NCBI RefSeq assembly: GCF_954871325.1
Contig: NC_088779.1
Coordinates: forward strand, 15,998,846 to 16,062,845
Reading direction: 5' to 3'
Source: Gordionus sp. m RMFG-2023
Taxonomy: Eukaryota > Nematomorpha > Gordioida > Chordodea > Parachordodidae
Length of the DNA stretch: 64,000 bases
In this document: in pieces, positions 12,451 through 24,779 of the stretch
How positions within the stretch are numbered: position 1 is the stretch's first letter
Layout of the letters: each line of letters opens with the position of its first letter
Translations under genes and position numbers: made by a program
Notes under the pieces: model-generated
Seen by the model: the letters and a program-made list of their open reading frames with translations, nothing else
The model's database searches: none
Told to the model about the DNA's origin: nothing

Positions 12451-12657
12451 TAGTGTTGTTAAACTTTTTGATTAAGCTGATTTTTAAAAAGGCAAATTTA
12501 ATATTTTAGCCGGAAAAATATTGCCCAAGTCTCTAGATTTCTCTAATAGATTTCCAAACCTTTGAGCAAAAACTTTAGGCTTGTGTAATATTATATGAAT
12601 AAAATAGAGTTAGCCGTTTTTAAAAATCGGCTCAAATCTAGCCTTTTATTAACACTA
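12451..12657. mobile_element. hAT-type MITE, TAGTGTTGTTAA ends
   Basis: Starts TAGTGTTGTTAAACTTTTTG and ends with the inverted form TTATTAACACTA. It shares subterminal GGCxAATTTAATATTTTAGCC and GAGTTAGCCGTTTTTAAAAA motifs with the MITE at 52961-53183. The two arms have diverged and no target duplication is visible, so it is an old copy. It lies 8 bp before the ORF at 12666 and may have cut that gene's upstream part. Confidence 0.65.
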
Positions 12658-12665
12658 AATTATAC

Positions 12666-13289
12666 ATGGAAAGGAATGCCTTCTATAAAATAAATATACC
12701 TTATATATTTTTCTTTATTAAAGAGTCAATACTAGAAAGGCGATCAATAATAGAAAATGAACTTAAAAAATTGGATGAACCATTATTTTTTAGAAATTTA
12801 AGAGTTAATTCAGATAAATATGAAAATGATAGTAATCAAAATGAAAATATGGTTAATAATAATAATACATATGACCTATTAGAAGATATTACAAAAAAAC
12901 ATATTCAAATCAGTTATAATTTCCAAGATAATAAATTAGGGGATCAATCTTCTATTAAATCGACAATGGATGAATTTGATAACAATAGTAATGGATTATT
13001 TGACAAAAATGCTAAAGATCAAATACCCTCATATAATAGCATAAATTATGCAATATTTCAATTCAAAAGAGGGCTTGAGAGAAAAATTAGAGTATTGGAA
13101 AATGAAAAAATTGCAGTAAAAATTAACAAAGAAAATTATTATAATGATAAAGATGAAAAAAGAAAACACATTGATGTGAGAAAAAGTGTTAAAAAGCCTA
13201 AAGATGATGACAAGCATAAAAGATCAAAAAAGTTATCAATTCTAAAATCCGAAGTTCCTATAGGTTATATATTAAATTATCATTGTTAA
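12666..13289 (+). CDS. Unrecognised basic, Asn/Lys-rich protein or exon
   Basis: An open frame of 207 codons in DNA otherwise full of stops. I do not recognise the product. Visible features: a charged helical segment near residues 20-35 (ILERRSIIENELKKLDE), an Asn-rich acidic middle, a second helix near residues 130-150 (FKRGLERKIRVLENEKIAV, coiled-coil-like) and a strongly basic tail (KKPKDDDKHKRSKK), suggestive of a nuclear protein. A TTCTTTATTAAAG sequence just before codon 19 would serve as a splice acceptor and a GGTTATAT at about 13261 as a donor, so the real unit may be one internal exon, 12723 to 13261. No homology is claimed. A MITE immediately upstream may have separated it from its earlier exons. 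Confidence 0.45.
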   Translation: MERNAFYKINIPYIFFFIKESILERRSIIENELKKLDEPLFFRNLRVNSDKYENDSNQNENMVNNNNTYDLLEDITKKHIQISYNFQDNKLGDQSSIKSTMDEFDNNSNGLFDKNAKDQIPSYNSINYAIFQFKRGLERKIRVLENEKIAVKINKENYYNDKDEKRKHIDVRKSVKKPKDDDKHKRSKKLSILKSEVPIGYILNYHC

Positions 13290-13748
13290 GTAGCTTGCTA
13301 CTTTTTTGTAATTTATCAAAGAGTGTTACTTCATTTAATACCATTTTCAATAGTATATATGCATATGAAATTTGAAATTATTTATAGGATAGCTTGACCA
13401 AAAGTGTTTATTTGTGGTTTTTTTATCGATGTGGTCAAATATACTTTTTAGAAAAGTAAATAAGGTAGAATCGTCAAATGGTTGGCTTAGTGCAAAATCA
13501 AGTTTTAAGTTGACAAAGCTGTTATTAAATCGAGTGGCTCAATGAGTCGCTTCAAACCTGACTCGAGTCTGTTTTGAATCTACTCATTAGCTGCTTCCTA
13601 TCGACTTGAGTCTTGACTATAGTCTGTATAAAAATTGACAAGTCAGCATATAAGTTAACTCTATCATAAAAGATATAGATAATGGTAATCGGTTTATTTC
13701 AGAGTTTAAAGTAATGTCCTTAAAGGTAATTCAGTTACTAGTACCGTT
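13290..13748. other. AT-rich spacer with a short GAGTCG-rich patch
   Basis: No gene. At 13515-13640 there are CGAGTGGCTC, GACTCGAGTC and CGACTTGAGTC motifs resembling the subterminal repeats of the large hAT-type element at 22057-31343. This is probably a decayed end fragment of that family. Confidence 0.35.
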
Positions 13749-14215
13749 TCATTTCAGTAAAATAGGAACGTCATTTCTATTTTTTTGGAAAGTAACATCT
13801 AAAATAGCTGATATCCTGTGTTTTTCTGGAGAGAAGTATGTGTCTAGATTTTGACAGGGAGTGGCCTTGAGCCATTCGTAACCATTATGGTTATTGATAA
13901 GGAGAAAATTAGTAAGTTCCTCTGATTGCCTGTTCGAAAGAAGAAGTTTCACGAAACGTGCAGTTAATGGAGAGTTTCAATCTTCTTGGAGGATTCTTGT
14001 GGGGCGAGGTTTATTGGGTAATTATATTACTATTGTCCAATGTGGTTAAAGGGAGATTTAGGTCTGGTAAGAGTGTTTTATTAACTTATCGGAAGAGATG
14101 CGTGATGAAATGAAAGCTGTTAGTGATAAAGAAATTGGGGATCGAATTCCAATACTCCCTTCTTGGAAGGAAGAGATGCTTGCATCCATGACAAGGGGCA
14201 TAATTTGATGTTTAA
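13749..14215 (-). pseudogene. LINE 3' fragment (restriction-like endonuclease type), decayed
   Basis: Minus-strand remnant matching the copies at 14825-15740 and 24780-25759. Near 14200 it reads GSIGIRSPISLSLTAFISSR, equivalent to GGLGIRSPLDLATTTFISSS of the 24.8-kb copy. At 13900-13830 it reads NNHNGYEWLKATPCQNL, equivalent to NANSGYEWLEAIPSANL. The zinc-knuckle and endonuclease parts are gone and frames are broken. It is arranged head to head with the plus-strand fragment about 600 bp away. Confidence 0.6.
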
Positions 14216-14824
14216 AACTTCTTCAAAACAGTCCTTGATTGTGCTTTGAGAATAATCGATCTAAATGTATGAAGAATGTAGACGATCTGAGTGCATGAAG
14301 GATTTTAGGTATATAAAGGAAATTTTTCACTAGGAAAAATGAAGGTTGAGATAGGTAATGTGTGTAAGGGCTTTAGGTCTTATATTGTTGATATAAAATT
14401 GTTTAAAAGGGAACTAGCTGATTCAGTTACTCCAATGGGGGCTTTTAGTATGAATTTTAACCTGTTAATATGTATGAAAGGTAATTCTCCTTGTGGTAAA
14501 ATTCGGTAATTTTAATAATAAACATTCTCAAAATATTTATCAATAAGGCATCACCATCTGTAAAGAAATTTTTAGCCACACTAAACTTCTACCTTAATAC
14601 TTGACGGGAGAGTGCTTGCTATATTTAATGAATAATAATTTTATATTGGTATAATCTTTAAATATATTCAAAATTTGATGAGTTAAAATTTATATCATCT
14701 AATAAGTGGGGTGTCCTAAAAATCGAATATTATATTATTTGCTTTTTAGAGATTTTCTAGAAATATGGATCTAAAAATTATAATATTTTTTAAATTAATA
14801 TTATAAAATATAAAATTTGCCATG
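14216..14824. other. AT-rich spacer between two LINE fragments
   Basis: No coding region that I can support. Confidence 0.4.
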
Positions 14825-15740
14825 TTGTCATCATCCACTTACAACTTTCCCTTTCAGCCTTTATCTCATCTCGTCTTGCTGCTCAATCTATTATCGACAA
14901 TGAATCTACTCCTTCAGATACTGACCTCTCTCAGGCCCTCACCTTTTGGGACAACAACTGCTCTCCCACCCTTAGCCGTCCCGTTTCCAGTACCCAAAAA
15001 GACTGGGATGCTCCTCTGATCGCCCGTTCCGTTGAATATCTTATTTCGAACAGGCCCTTTGAGGAAAATCCCAATAATTTGGTACTAAATGCAAACTCTG
15101 GCTACGAATGGTTGGAAGCCATCCCCAGCGCCAATCTCGGCCTCCTCATGACTGGCGAACAGCTACGTATATCTATAGCCCTCCGCCTCGGCTGTAATGT
15201 CGTAGTTCCCTCAATCTGCATCGACTGTGGTCAGCCCATTGAATCGAAGGCTTACCATCCCTTGCACTGCAAGTTCTCCCGTGGACGACAACCTCGTCAT
15301 AAATCTATCAATAACATTTTACTAGCCGCCCTCAAAAAAGTTAATATCCCATCTACCCTTGAACCAGTGGGTCTTTCAAACGAATATGCCATACGCCCGG
15401 ATGGTATTTCTCTCATACCCTGGTCTAATGGTCTTCCGCTAACATGGGATTACACTTGCGTTGATTTTGCAGCCAAGTCTAACCTCTCATTTTCTGCTAT
15501 CGAAAAGGCAGAAATCCTTAAAAAAATAAATACGCTGGCCTCGCCAACACTTTGTTCATTCCTATCGTTACCAATACCCTAGGCATGTTTGGAAACGAGG
15601 CCCTCAATTTCATCAAAATCATAGGAAAAAAAATGAGACAGATCTCAGGGGACCCCAATGAAGGATTTTACCTTCGCCAGCAGATTTCCCTGGAAATTTG
15701 CCGGTCTAATTTTTTAAGCATTCACTCTCCTCTTGGATGA
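14825..15740 (+). pseudogene. LINE 3' fragment: zinc knuckle and restriction-like endonuclease
   Basis: C-terminal part of a non-LTR retrotransposon ORF, about 300 codons. In order: a helical segment (LSAFISSRLAAQS), KDWDAPLIARSVEYL, GYEWLEAIPSANL, a CCHC-type zinc knuckle (CIDC...HPLHC, C-x2-C-x9-H-x3-C), RHKSINN, and an E...RPDG...WDYT pattern (PD-x15-D) like the restriction-like endonuclease of R2/R4/NeSL-type LINEs. After one single-base frameshift near 15520 the frame resumes with FIPIVTNTLGMFGNEALNF and GDPNEGFYLRQQISLEI to a TGA at 15738-15740. The reverse transcriptase is missing, as usual for a 5'-truncated LINE copy. GC content is far above the surroundings. The assignment rests on the C2HC and PD...D signature; the exact clade is not settled. 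Confidence 0.65.
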
Positions 15741-18590
15741 TATATACCCACCTTTTTTTTAAATATATATATTTTTTTTATAGTATCCATTTTAATATAT
15801 ATTTTTTTAATCCTCTGTAAATTATATAATTTTTTTTTTAAAGATAATAAAAAAGTCGAATATTTAATGGACATATTATTAAATGAATTTATTTCAAATA
15901 TCTATGAAAAAACGTAAAATAAAATTGTGTCAATATAGTATCTAGATATAGATAATACATTTTGTATCTAGATACTTTAACTGTATAATAAATAGAAAAA
16001 TATGGGGATTTGAATACTAATTCATAGTTTGCATCGATTAAAAAAATGGGGGAATGGAAGGCGGAGACCCGCCCCCAATTTTTTGATTGAGCCTTCTTAG
16101 ATAGCAAAGGCTAATGACACCACTGACTTGTACATATTATTTTTCATTTAAATTTTAATTTGGGAATAATCTAAGTCGATTTTTCCAAAAATATATTAAG
16201 CATTTTGATCAAATTTAATAAAATCGCATTGTGCATTAAAAATATTAGTTATTGCTATTCTAACCAAATTATACTAGCCTACGGCCCTATATTTAAATAA
16301 AAAAAATTCTATTTTCAAGCCTGGCATGAGATTTTTTAAAAATATTTTGACCCAATTTGGATTTTTATTTTTGGTCCATATAATATTTTTAAATTTTAAT
16401 AATCTTAAATATTTTGGCCATCTTTTGCAGAATATTTCAAAGATAGATTGTAAATTTACTCTACGTGATTTTTCAACTGATTAATTGATCTAATTATAAA
16501 AATATTAAAATTTCAGCCAGCCATTTAAATTTTTTATAATTTTTAAGCTCGGCCTGGCTCAGATTTTTAATATTATATCATTTTTCGGCTTTTGGATCAA
16601 TTCCGGGTAAGATCTATGATTAATATTTCAAATCTTTACGGTTCTTTAAAGATTCCAAAAAAGTGGGAATTTGAGTTTCCTCCTCTTTTCAGGATTCTAT
16701 GACAATTTATCTTATTATTGTTTAGTTACTCATGATTTAATAGACGATTTGTATTGTTGGATTTATATGGTAAAAAGAGATATTTTCCCGATCTTTACAT
16801 TTAATAACTCCAAAAAGTTTTAGTTACACTCACCTTACTTTTTATACCGAATCTTACTAATCTTAGGAAATCGTCTGTCTAATATATTATTTTTTCATTT
16901 CACCCTAACACTTGACATGAAATTATCCAATTTTTTAAAATCAATATCTTAAAGAGGTCATAAAACGTTATATTATTTGGCGCAATTAATTATATTTCAT
17001 TTTATATTTTAAATATTCTTAAAGGTGGCACTGCTCTTACTATTGTCGATTCTATATCTTCACAACAAATCTCTAAAAATTTAAATGGCATTGTAAGCAA
17101 AAACAATGAACATATTTCATCTTATAACCAAACAGTTTTCAAAAATATATTTCCAGCCTATAATATTTGAAATCAAAGTAAAACAATATATTTTATAGAA
17201 TATACAAAATTTTGTTAGGAAAGAATAAAATAACCAAGAAAATTGATACTTACTTCATTATATCGCAAATGGTAATTTGCTGCAATGTAAATATAAAAAA
17301 TAGGGATAGTTTACTTTTTATTATTACTTATAAAATGGCAATTCATTTAATCTGGGTTTTTTATGATTTTGATGTAAAAAATAAGTACAGTTTTTATTGT
17401 GTTATACTTTTGACACCACATAATGTATGATATAATAAATAAATTTTATTCAACTTTTCTGTTATACAAATTATGATATCTTTTAAAAATTATAGAAAAA
17501 GTACATATTGCCAAATCATTCTGTCAAACAACTCCCCCTCAGATTTTTTTGTAGAATATGTAAAAATAATAAAATTTTTGCATTCAAAAAATAAAAACTA
17601 AACTAGAAGTCTGCGCAATCTGTCCTGCTGGTCGGAGAAAAATATTTAGGGCTGGGCTGGACAAATTGTATAAAATATTTTTGCAGGTATTATGTTTATT
17701 GTTCAAAATACAACCCCAAACCACTATTTCATGTTCATAATTTTATTTCCATATTAAAGACAATAACATATATATATCTCACGTGACACACATCTTAAAA
17801 TAAAGATTATCGAAAATATTGAAAAACGTCCATATTTGTCAATTACAAATCAAAAGATACAACAGCCCCCCCCCCCTTTCTTGAGAAATCAAACTTGGGT
17901 AAAGCATACAACTTAATATATAAATATAATCTAAGTAAATGTCTACATAAATGATCAAAAAAATATATATAAATTATTATTATTTATTTTCTTTTTTCTG
18001 TTCCAGGAAGTTCTATATTTTTTCTTGATTGTGCTGCTAATTATCATTTATTTTAACAGTATGTGGATCATAGCTTGATTGATCCATTGCATTATTGTAG
18101 TTAATTGAACAAAATATTACAAAGAGTAAGTCAGTCCAATGCTTTTTATTCAAAATGTATTCATTATTCGTTCCTCAACAGTATCCCAGATATTTCCCTA
18201 TCAATCATATTCCTAAATTTCAATCCAATTAACAAGAGACTTTTTATTATATGATGGACTACTACTTCCTTGGATCTAAAATAATATCAAATGGCCAATT
18301 TTTCTTTATATAAACTCCAAAATTTTAAAAGTCAAAAATATTCTAATATTACTTAATGACACCCACCATTATTATACTTCATATATAAATTATGGATGTG
18401 AACCCTTCGACAAAAAAAAAGGGTCCGGGTTCGGGTGCAATAAAATTTAAAAAGGGACCGGGTTCAGGGAACATAAAAAAATGACTCAAAATAAGACTTT
18501 TTTTCCATTCATTTATTATTATACTTCATTATTTACACATTCATAATTTAAAAATAAAATAATTTATATTTGTTTTATTTAATCACACAA
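15741..18590. other. Long AT-rich stretch without recognisable genes
   Basis: No open frame with family features on either strand. Minor points: TATCTAGATA-type palindromic motifs near 15940-15975, a CCCCCCCCCCCC run at about 17865, and a GGTCCGGGTTCGGGTGC patch at 18421-18437 that looks like a hAT-like subterminal motif ahead of the remnant that follows. Confidence 0.4.
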
Positions 18591-18599
18591 TCATAATAT

Positions 18600-19060
18600 C
18601 TTCTAAAATATCATCCTTGAGATATTTCCACGTAAATTAGGTAATATATATTTCAAAGGTGAAAATCCACGTTCTACGCTTACCTTAAATAGATAGTTAT
18701 CTTTATAAAACATAAATTATTATACTTGTGTCGCCGCTACAGCCATGACGATTTTAGACAAGATATATAATTCTGGATATACTGAAGAATTTTCTTTCCA
18801 GAATTTTAAAATATTTAATTTTATTTTTTTCTCTATCGAAAAGTAAAATTTCAAGATCATCAATGTTGCTATCATTATTATTATTGTCACTACAACCAAT
18901 AGGTATTGTCGTAGCCTCCAATATATTGTAAATAATGGAGTTTTGCTTACATAAATCCTTAAGATGGTCTAGCCATTTGTTTTTGCTCAACACTCAATAA
19001 AACTTGATATCGAGAGTCTAAATATATAGAAGCGTATACAACTATTTCGCAAATATTGTT
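18600..19060 (-). pseudogene. hAT transposase remnant
   Basis: Minus-strand traces of the same transposase type as 7673-9595. Near 19045-19000 the frame reads VYASIYLDSRYQVLLSVEQ (compare SAIYLDPRYNVF), and near 18770-18725 ILSKIVMAVAATQV (compare LYKLAMVVLAVPATQV), followed by a degraded VERGFSPLKY-like stretch to about 18600. Stops and shifts separate the pieces. Only about 450 bp survive. Confidence 0.6.
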
Positions 19061-19259
19061 GTTCTCGAATTTTCCTGTTTTTTAATATTTCGTATAAAAA
19101 GGATTGTAAATTTTTCTTAATCTAATCGGCATCTAATAAACATAATTGTTCTGATTGTAATCTTAATATTGCTATTTTTAAAGGAATTAATACACTAATA
19201 GCCAATTGTAGAGTAAATATTATTACCTACACTAGAAAATTATTTATGATAGCAATCTC

Positions 19260-19921
19260 TAGATGATTTAGATTATTGAAATCCCAAATCTTTAAGTATC
19301 TAGTTCAAAGGAGTTCTCGATAGGAATTAATCTCTTTTACGACAAAATAAATTTATTGTAAATTTATTAAAAATATTAAGTTACCTATAATAAATATTAA
19401 GTATTTTTTTATTTAATGAAACATACGTAAAAATGATTATCACGCTAAAATATAACTATACACTTCCAAAGGATATAAGGGTAAATTATTATATGTCAAT
19501 AAATAGCTTCTAGTAGTATTAAATAAATAGAATATATTTAGATTATGTTGAAATCATTTTTCTAAATATCTAAATAGTTCCAATGAAGTTCTCTACAGGA
19601 AATAACCTCTTCAACGACAAAATTAATTAATAGTAAATTTATTTAAAATATTAAGTTATAACACTGATTTTATATATTCTTGAAACAAATTTAAAAAGGA
19701 TTTTCATGCTAATATATAACTAAACACTAAATCATTATAACACAATACTTTGTATTAATGTTAAATAATAGGAAAATAAATTTTGATTATTGGAAAATTA
19801 TTTTCTCCAAATCATTAAGTATTTCAAAGAAGTTCTCTAACCTATTCTATGACAAAATAAATCAATAGTAAATTTATAAAATATATTAAGTTGTAATATT
19901 AAAGTATTTTTTTATATATAT
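19260..19921 (+). repeat. AT-rich satellite, left end of the array
   Basis: Tandem monomers of about 240-260 bp recognised by recurring landmarks: AAATCTTTAAGTATCTA, AAGTTCTC(T/G)ATAGGAATTA, TTTACGACAAAATAAATTTA, TATATACTTGAAACATAC and ATCACGCTAAAATATAACTA. This is the left edge as seen in the window. It is interrupted at 19922 by a hAT-type element. Confidence 0.85.
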
Positions 19922-21235
19922 CAGAGACCTGCAGAGGCACCATTTGCACGGCCCGGCCCGTATATTTTTTAAAAAAATTTTTTACGGCCCGGCCCGGATA
20001 TTTAAAAAATTTCAGGCCCGGCTCGGAATTTTTTAAAATTATATTCGACCTGGTATATACAAAAATTCACCTATGAGGTATTTTACCATATTTTTCAGCG
20101 AGTATTATCGCTTATTATTTAAAAAATACATGTAAAAGCTAATATTTTGAGAATATTATATTGAATTTATAAAAATTATAAAACTGTTATTTATAAAAAT
20201 GGATATTTTGAGCATATACTATATTTTATATTGCATTTATAAAAATAAAACTAATATTTATAAAAATGGTAATAATATTTTGAGCATATACTATATTTTA
20301 TATTTAAAAAAAATAAAACTAATATTTAATTTATAAAAATGTAAAATATTTAGAGAATATAATATATTGTATTTAATTTATAAAATAAAAATAAATAGCT
20401 ATTTAAAAAAATGCATGTATAATAAATAGTATTTTGAAAATATAATCTAATTGCACAATATTAATTTAATTTATTTTATAAAATAAATTTTTAACAAAAG
20501 AAGATAATTGTATTATATAATATTGTAAAAAAAATAATGAAAAATGTTGGATTAAAAACTTTCATGACTCAAGGTAAATATAATAAATGCAATAAATATT
20601 TGACAGTTTGCAAAGTAAAAAACCAGCATGATTGACGAAACCCTATACTCAAGAAAGATATTAAAAATTTACAAATTATCATAGAAAGAGAAGCATATCT
20701 ACCTTTTCAAGTTGAAGATTACTTCTTTCTTCAATAATTCGCCCAGTAGTGGAAAAATGGGACAGAAAAAAATATATTCTATAAATTTAGATATGAATTA
20801 TAAAAAAATATATTAATAATACTTGAATATTGGGGCTTATTTAAGATATTCCTTTATTTGTTTTGGTAAAATATGTTGTAAAAATTTAGATATGAATTAT
20901 AAAAAAATATATTAATACTTTGAATAAATTTGCAGGAAATTAATAATTAGATCGATCTGTGAGTGTTAGGTAGTGTTAACCATCACCCAATATTATATTA
21001 ATCATAACTATAATATAATATAATCTTATAACCATTAACTCATAATGTAAAAATTGTTATAAAAAATATTACTACCCGGCCCGGATATATTTAAAAAAAA
21101 AATTTTAGGCCTGGCCCGGATATGTATAAAAAAAATTATTTTTGGGCCCGGCCCGGGTATATTTAAAAAAATTTTTAGGCCCGGCCCGGGTATATTTAAA
21201 AAATTTAAAATACGGACCGGGCCTGCAGGTCTCTG
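19922..21235. mobile_element. hAT-type element, 1.3 kb, inserted in satellite
   Basis: Inverted ends CAGAGACCTGCAG (left) and CTGCAGGTCTCTG (right), with flanking 8-bp repeats ATATATAT at 19914-19921 and 21236-21243. The duplicated bases are low complexity, but the satellite reads straight across when the element is removed. Subterminal GGCCCGGCCCGG motifs repeat near both ends (19948-20035 and 21065-21215). The interior is AT-rich with a transposase trace only. Confidence 0.85.
20695..20766 (-). pseudogene. hAT C-terminal trace inside the 1.3-kb element
   Basis: The minus strand reads SHFSTTGRIIEERSNLQLEK, matching the hAT dimerisation core (SERxFSTTGRIIEERR). Nothing more of the transposase is recognisable. 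Confidence 0.55.
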
Positions 21236-21243
21236 ATATATAT

Positions 21244-22056
21244 ACTTAAAAATATCACGCTATAATATAACTAAACACTTTGATAGGATATTAAGGGTTA
21301 CATCTTTATAGCCCAATAATACTTTCTAGTAGGGATATTAAGTGTTAAATAATTATAACCCAATATCTTCTAGTAATGTTAGATAAATAGGAAAATAGAT
21401 ATAGATTATTGAAAAATTATTTTTTCCAAATCTTTAAGTATCTATTTCAAAGAAGTTCTCTTCTCTTTTACGACAAAATAAATTTATAGTAACCTATAAT
21501 AAATATTAAGTATTTTTTTATATATTGAAACATACATGAAAATGCTTATCACGCTAAAATATAACTAAACACTTCCAAAGAATATAAGGGAGAATATATT
21601 TAGATTATGTTGAAATCATTTTTCCAAATATCTAAATAGTTCAAATGAAGTTCTCTACAGGAAATAACCTCTTCAACGACAAAATTAATTAATAGTAAAT
21701 TTATTTAAAATATTAAGTTATAATACTAAAGATACTTGGAACAAACTTAAAAAGGATTTTCATACTAATATATAACTAAATCATTATAACACAATACTTT
21801 GTATTAATGTTAAATAATAGGAAAATAAATTTTGATTATTGATAAATTATTTTTTCCAAATCTCTAAGTATTTCATAGAAGTTCTCTATGGAATTAACCT
21901 ATTCTATGACAAAATAAATTAATAGTAAATTTATTAAATATATTAAGTTGTAATATTAAAGTATTATTTTATATATATACTTGAAACATACTTAAAAATA
22001 TCACGCTAAAATATAACAACACTTTCAAGGGATATTAAGGGTTACATCATTATAGC
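21244..22056 (+). repeat. Satellite array, segment 2
   Basis: Continuation of the satellite after the hAT-type insertion, with all four monomer types recognisable. It ends at the target duplication ATTATAGC (22049-22056) of the 9.3-kb element. Confidence 0.88.
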
Positions 22057-22189
22057 TAGTGTTGTTAATCGACTGAATCGAGTCGACTTAGTCGAAAACT
22101 GAGTCTAAGTTTTGGGTCGAAAAAATCGACCCAAACTGACTTGAGTTATGAACTCGAGTCGTGAAGTCAAGTCTATATACTTGAGTCGA

Positions 22190-22640
22190 TTAGAGGACGA
22201 ATATTTTTATAAACTTGAGTCGTCGACTTGAGGACGAATATTTCAAATTAATAATTAAGATTTGTTCTGTTTTTTACATTTTTTTATTTTAGACTTCCAA
22301 CTTGAGATTTAAATAGGAATTATATACTTTAGTGTAGTCAACTAGAGGACGAATATTTCAAATTAGTTATTATTAATTAAGATATTTGTTTATTACTTTT
22401 TTTTATTTTAGACTTCCAACTTGAGTTGCAAATAAGAATTATATACTTGAGTCGACTAGAGGACAAATAGTTATACTTATATGAACGTGAGTCGACTAGA
22501 GGACGAATATTTCAAATTTTATTAATTAAGATATTTGTGATCTATTTTTACATTTATTTACTGTAGACTTTCAACTTAAGACCATGAATACGAAATATAA
22601 AATTGAGTCGACTAGAGGACGAATATTTCATATTTGTTAT
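22190..22640 (+). repeat. Subterminal GAGTCGACTAGAGGACGAAT repeats
   Basis: About five units of roughly 60-120 bp, each containing GAGTCGACTAGAGGACGAAT followed by ATTTCAAATT and an AATTAAGATATTTG tail. They lie 130 bp inside the left end of the giant hAT-type element. hAT transposases commonly bind short subterminal repeats, so a transposase-binding role is plausible but inferred. Confidence 0.75.
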
Positions 22641-22929
22641 TAATTAATTTATTTGCTCTGTTTTTACACATTAGCTGTTTTAATTTTCCACCTATTAAAA
22701 TAAGCTTAAAATTTTAATGTAATGTGCAGATACACATGGTATGTGTACCTGGACCACCTGCTAAAACACAGTTTTTAGGTCGTAAGAAAGCAAATCTACT
22801 CAGACTAACTGTATATTGTTATGAATCTCTCTAAAGTGAATGAAAAGTTCTTTAATATTACATAAAATTAGCCTTTTCTGCACTTGATATTTTCCTAGTT
22901 ACATATAAAATTATTTTTGCCTGTATAAG

Positions 22930-23179
22930 TAATGTTGTTAATTGGTTGGTTGTGTAGAGCCCAGACCCGGGGTTTGGGTCTAAAATATCGACAAAACCAG
23001 CTCTGAGCACGAACCCCGAGCACAGACCCGGCGTTCAGACCTAAGGTCCAGATCTTGATAGATGGCACAAAGGTTTAGACATTATCAAAAACTCGATGCT
23101 TAGATAATTATTTTCTGGTTAAAATATTGATTTAGCTGTTTTTAAAAATCTGCTCAAAAATAGCCGTTTAACAACATTA
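22930..23179. mobile_element. hAT-type MITE, old copy
   Basis: Starts TAATGTTGTTAATTGG and ends with the inverted CCGTTTAACAACATTA; the right half carries the TTTTTAAAAATCTGCTCAAA block shared with the MITEs at 12451 and 52961. The middle has CAGACCCGGGGTTTGGGTC-type motifs. No target duplication is visible, so it is old or its ends are slightly misplaced. Confidence 0.6.
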
Positions 23180-24779
23180 ATAGAAATCCTGATCAAATTA
23201 TTTAATAAATATATATTTTATTATATCATTGAAAACAAACTCCCTTTTTTGCTTAAAAATACAGGTAAAGCATTATAGGTAAACCGAATGTTAAAGACTC
23301 CATTTGGCGCCAATTTTTATTATTTTTTGATAGCCCTTTAGAGAATATTTTTACTTACAATATGATATATAATTAGTTTTTGAGATATAAGCATTTTAAA
23401 AATTTTACAGATTTGAGCCCCTATATCTCAAGAATCAGGTGTTATAGCGAGCTAAAATAAACGGCTTTCTCATTTATTTACCCTTCTAAATAATTCCAGA
23501 AAAAAGATGAAATAAAGGCGTGGATAAAATTTATTTTTAACAATATTATATAATTATTTTTACTTTTTGCAAAGTCCTGTCTGATACATTTTTTATATTT
23601 ATTTTATAAACAGACAAAGTTATATCATGTTTTTTTTCAAATAATATTTTATTTTTTGTTTATTTACATAAAAATATAAAAAATTCTTTGAATCTCCTAC
23701 AAAAATACGAATCAAATCATATATTTACATAATTTTTGTTTTCGAATCGAATAATTATATTATTCGTATTAGTACGAATTAAATAATTCCTTATTCGTAT
23801 CGGTTCGAATAATGAAAACATTATTGGATTTGATTCATCGAATATTCGATGCCAAAAATTAAATTCTTCAAAAATATATTCAAAAATGATATTAAAAATT
23901 AATAAGTGATTTATAGATGTTGAAAAAAAAAGTAAAAACTTTTCAAGGAACTTTTAAATACTTAAGAATCATGTCAAATACTTCTGGGTTTGAAAATTTC
24001 TGAATAATTTGAAATATATTTATAAATTATTTCAAATAATAAGAATAATTCGATCGAATAATAAATAGATAAAAAAAAATATTCCACAGATAATATATTT
24101 TCTTTATTCGATTCGAATAAAATAATTTTTTATTCATAAAATACGAATCTTATGAAATAAAATCGTATAGTGAATAATTCGTTTTAGGTATAATTTTATT
24201 TTTTGTTAAATTTTACTCAATTTTCTACAAAAGAAAATGATGAAATTAAAGTTCGAATCAAATATAATAATACAGAATTTTATTTAAAAAAAATAGTTTC
24301 TCGTTTTAGAATCATAAAGACCCAGTATTGTCGTAATTTTTAATAGGATCAAAACTATCCGGGATCATCGCGGGTTTTTAAGGGATCCCTTTATACAAAG
24401 AATTATTTTAAAGAAAATATAATCAAATATCTTCATTTGAACATTATTATATTTTTTTTTGATTTTATACAATTTGTGAAACCTTAGATAAAAGCTGTTA
24501 AAAAGCTTATAATCTTATATTAAATAGATTTTTACCACATATTTTCAAATTATTATATAAATTACACAATATTTATTTATTTTGTAAACATAAAATAACT
24601 TTTTTTAAATTTTTAATAAATTTATTATCAATATAAGATATAATAATTTAAATTTTCATTATAATAAATTTTAATATATTTAAAAATGTTTGAAAAATAT
24701 ATAATAATACTATTAAAAAAAAAGATCGGAGATGGTGTGACGCAGGTAAACAAAAATGAAAAAGGGACATAAGCGTTGT
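23180..24779. other. AT-rich interior of the giant element
   Basis: No gene. 23710-24180 is rich in TCGAATAAT/ATTATTCG motifs in both orientations, which resembles the subterminal part of a further inverted-repeat element. 24310-24405 (GTCGTAATTTTTAATAGGAT to AGGGATCCCTTTATA) has an inverted relative at 60440-60525, so it is a dispersed repeat. Confidence 0.4.
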
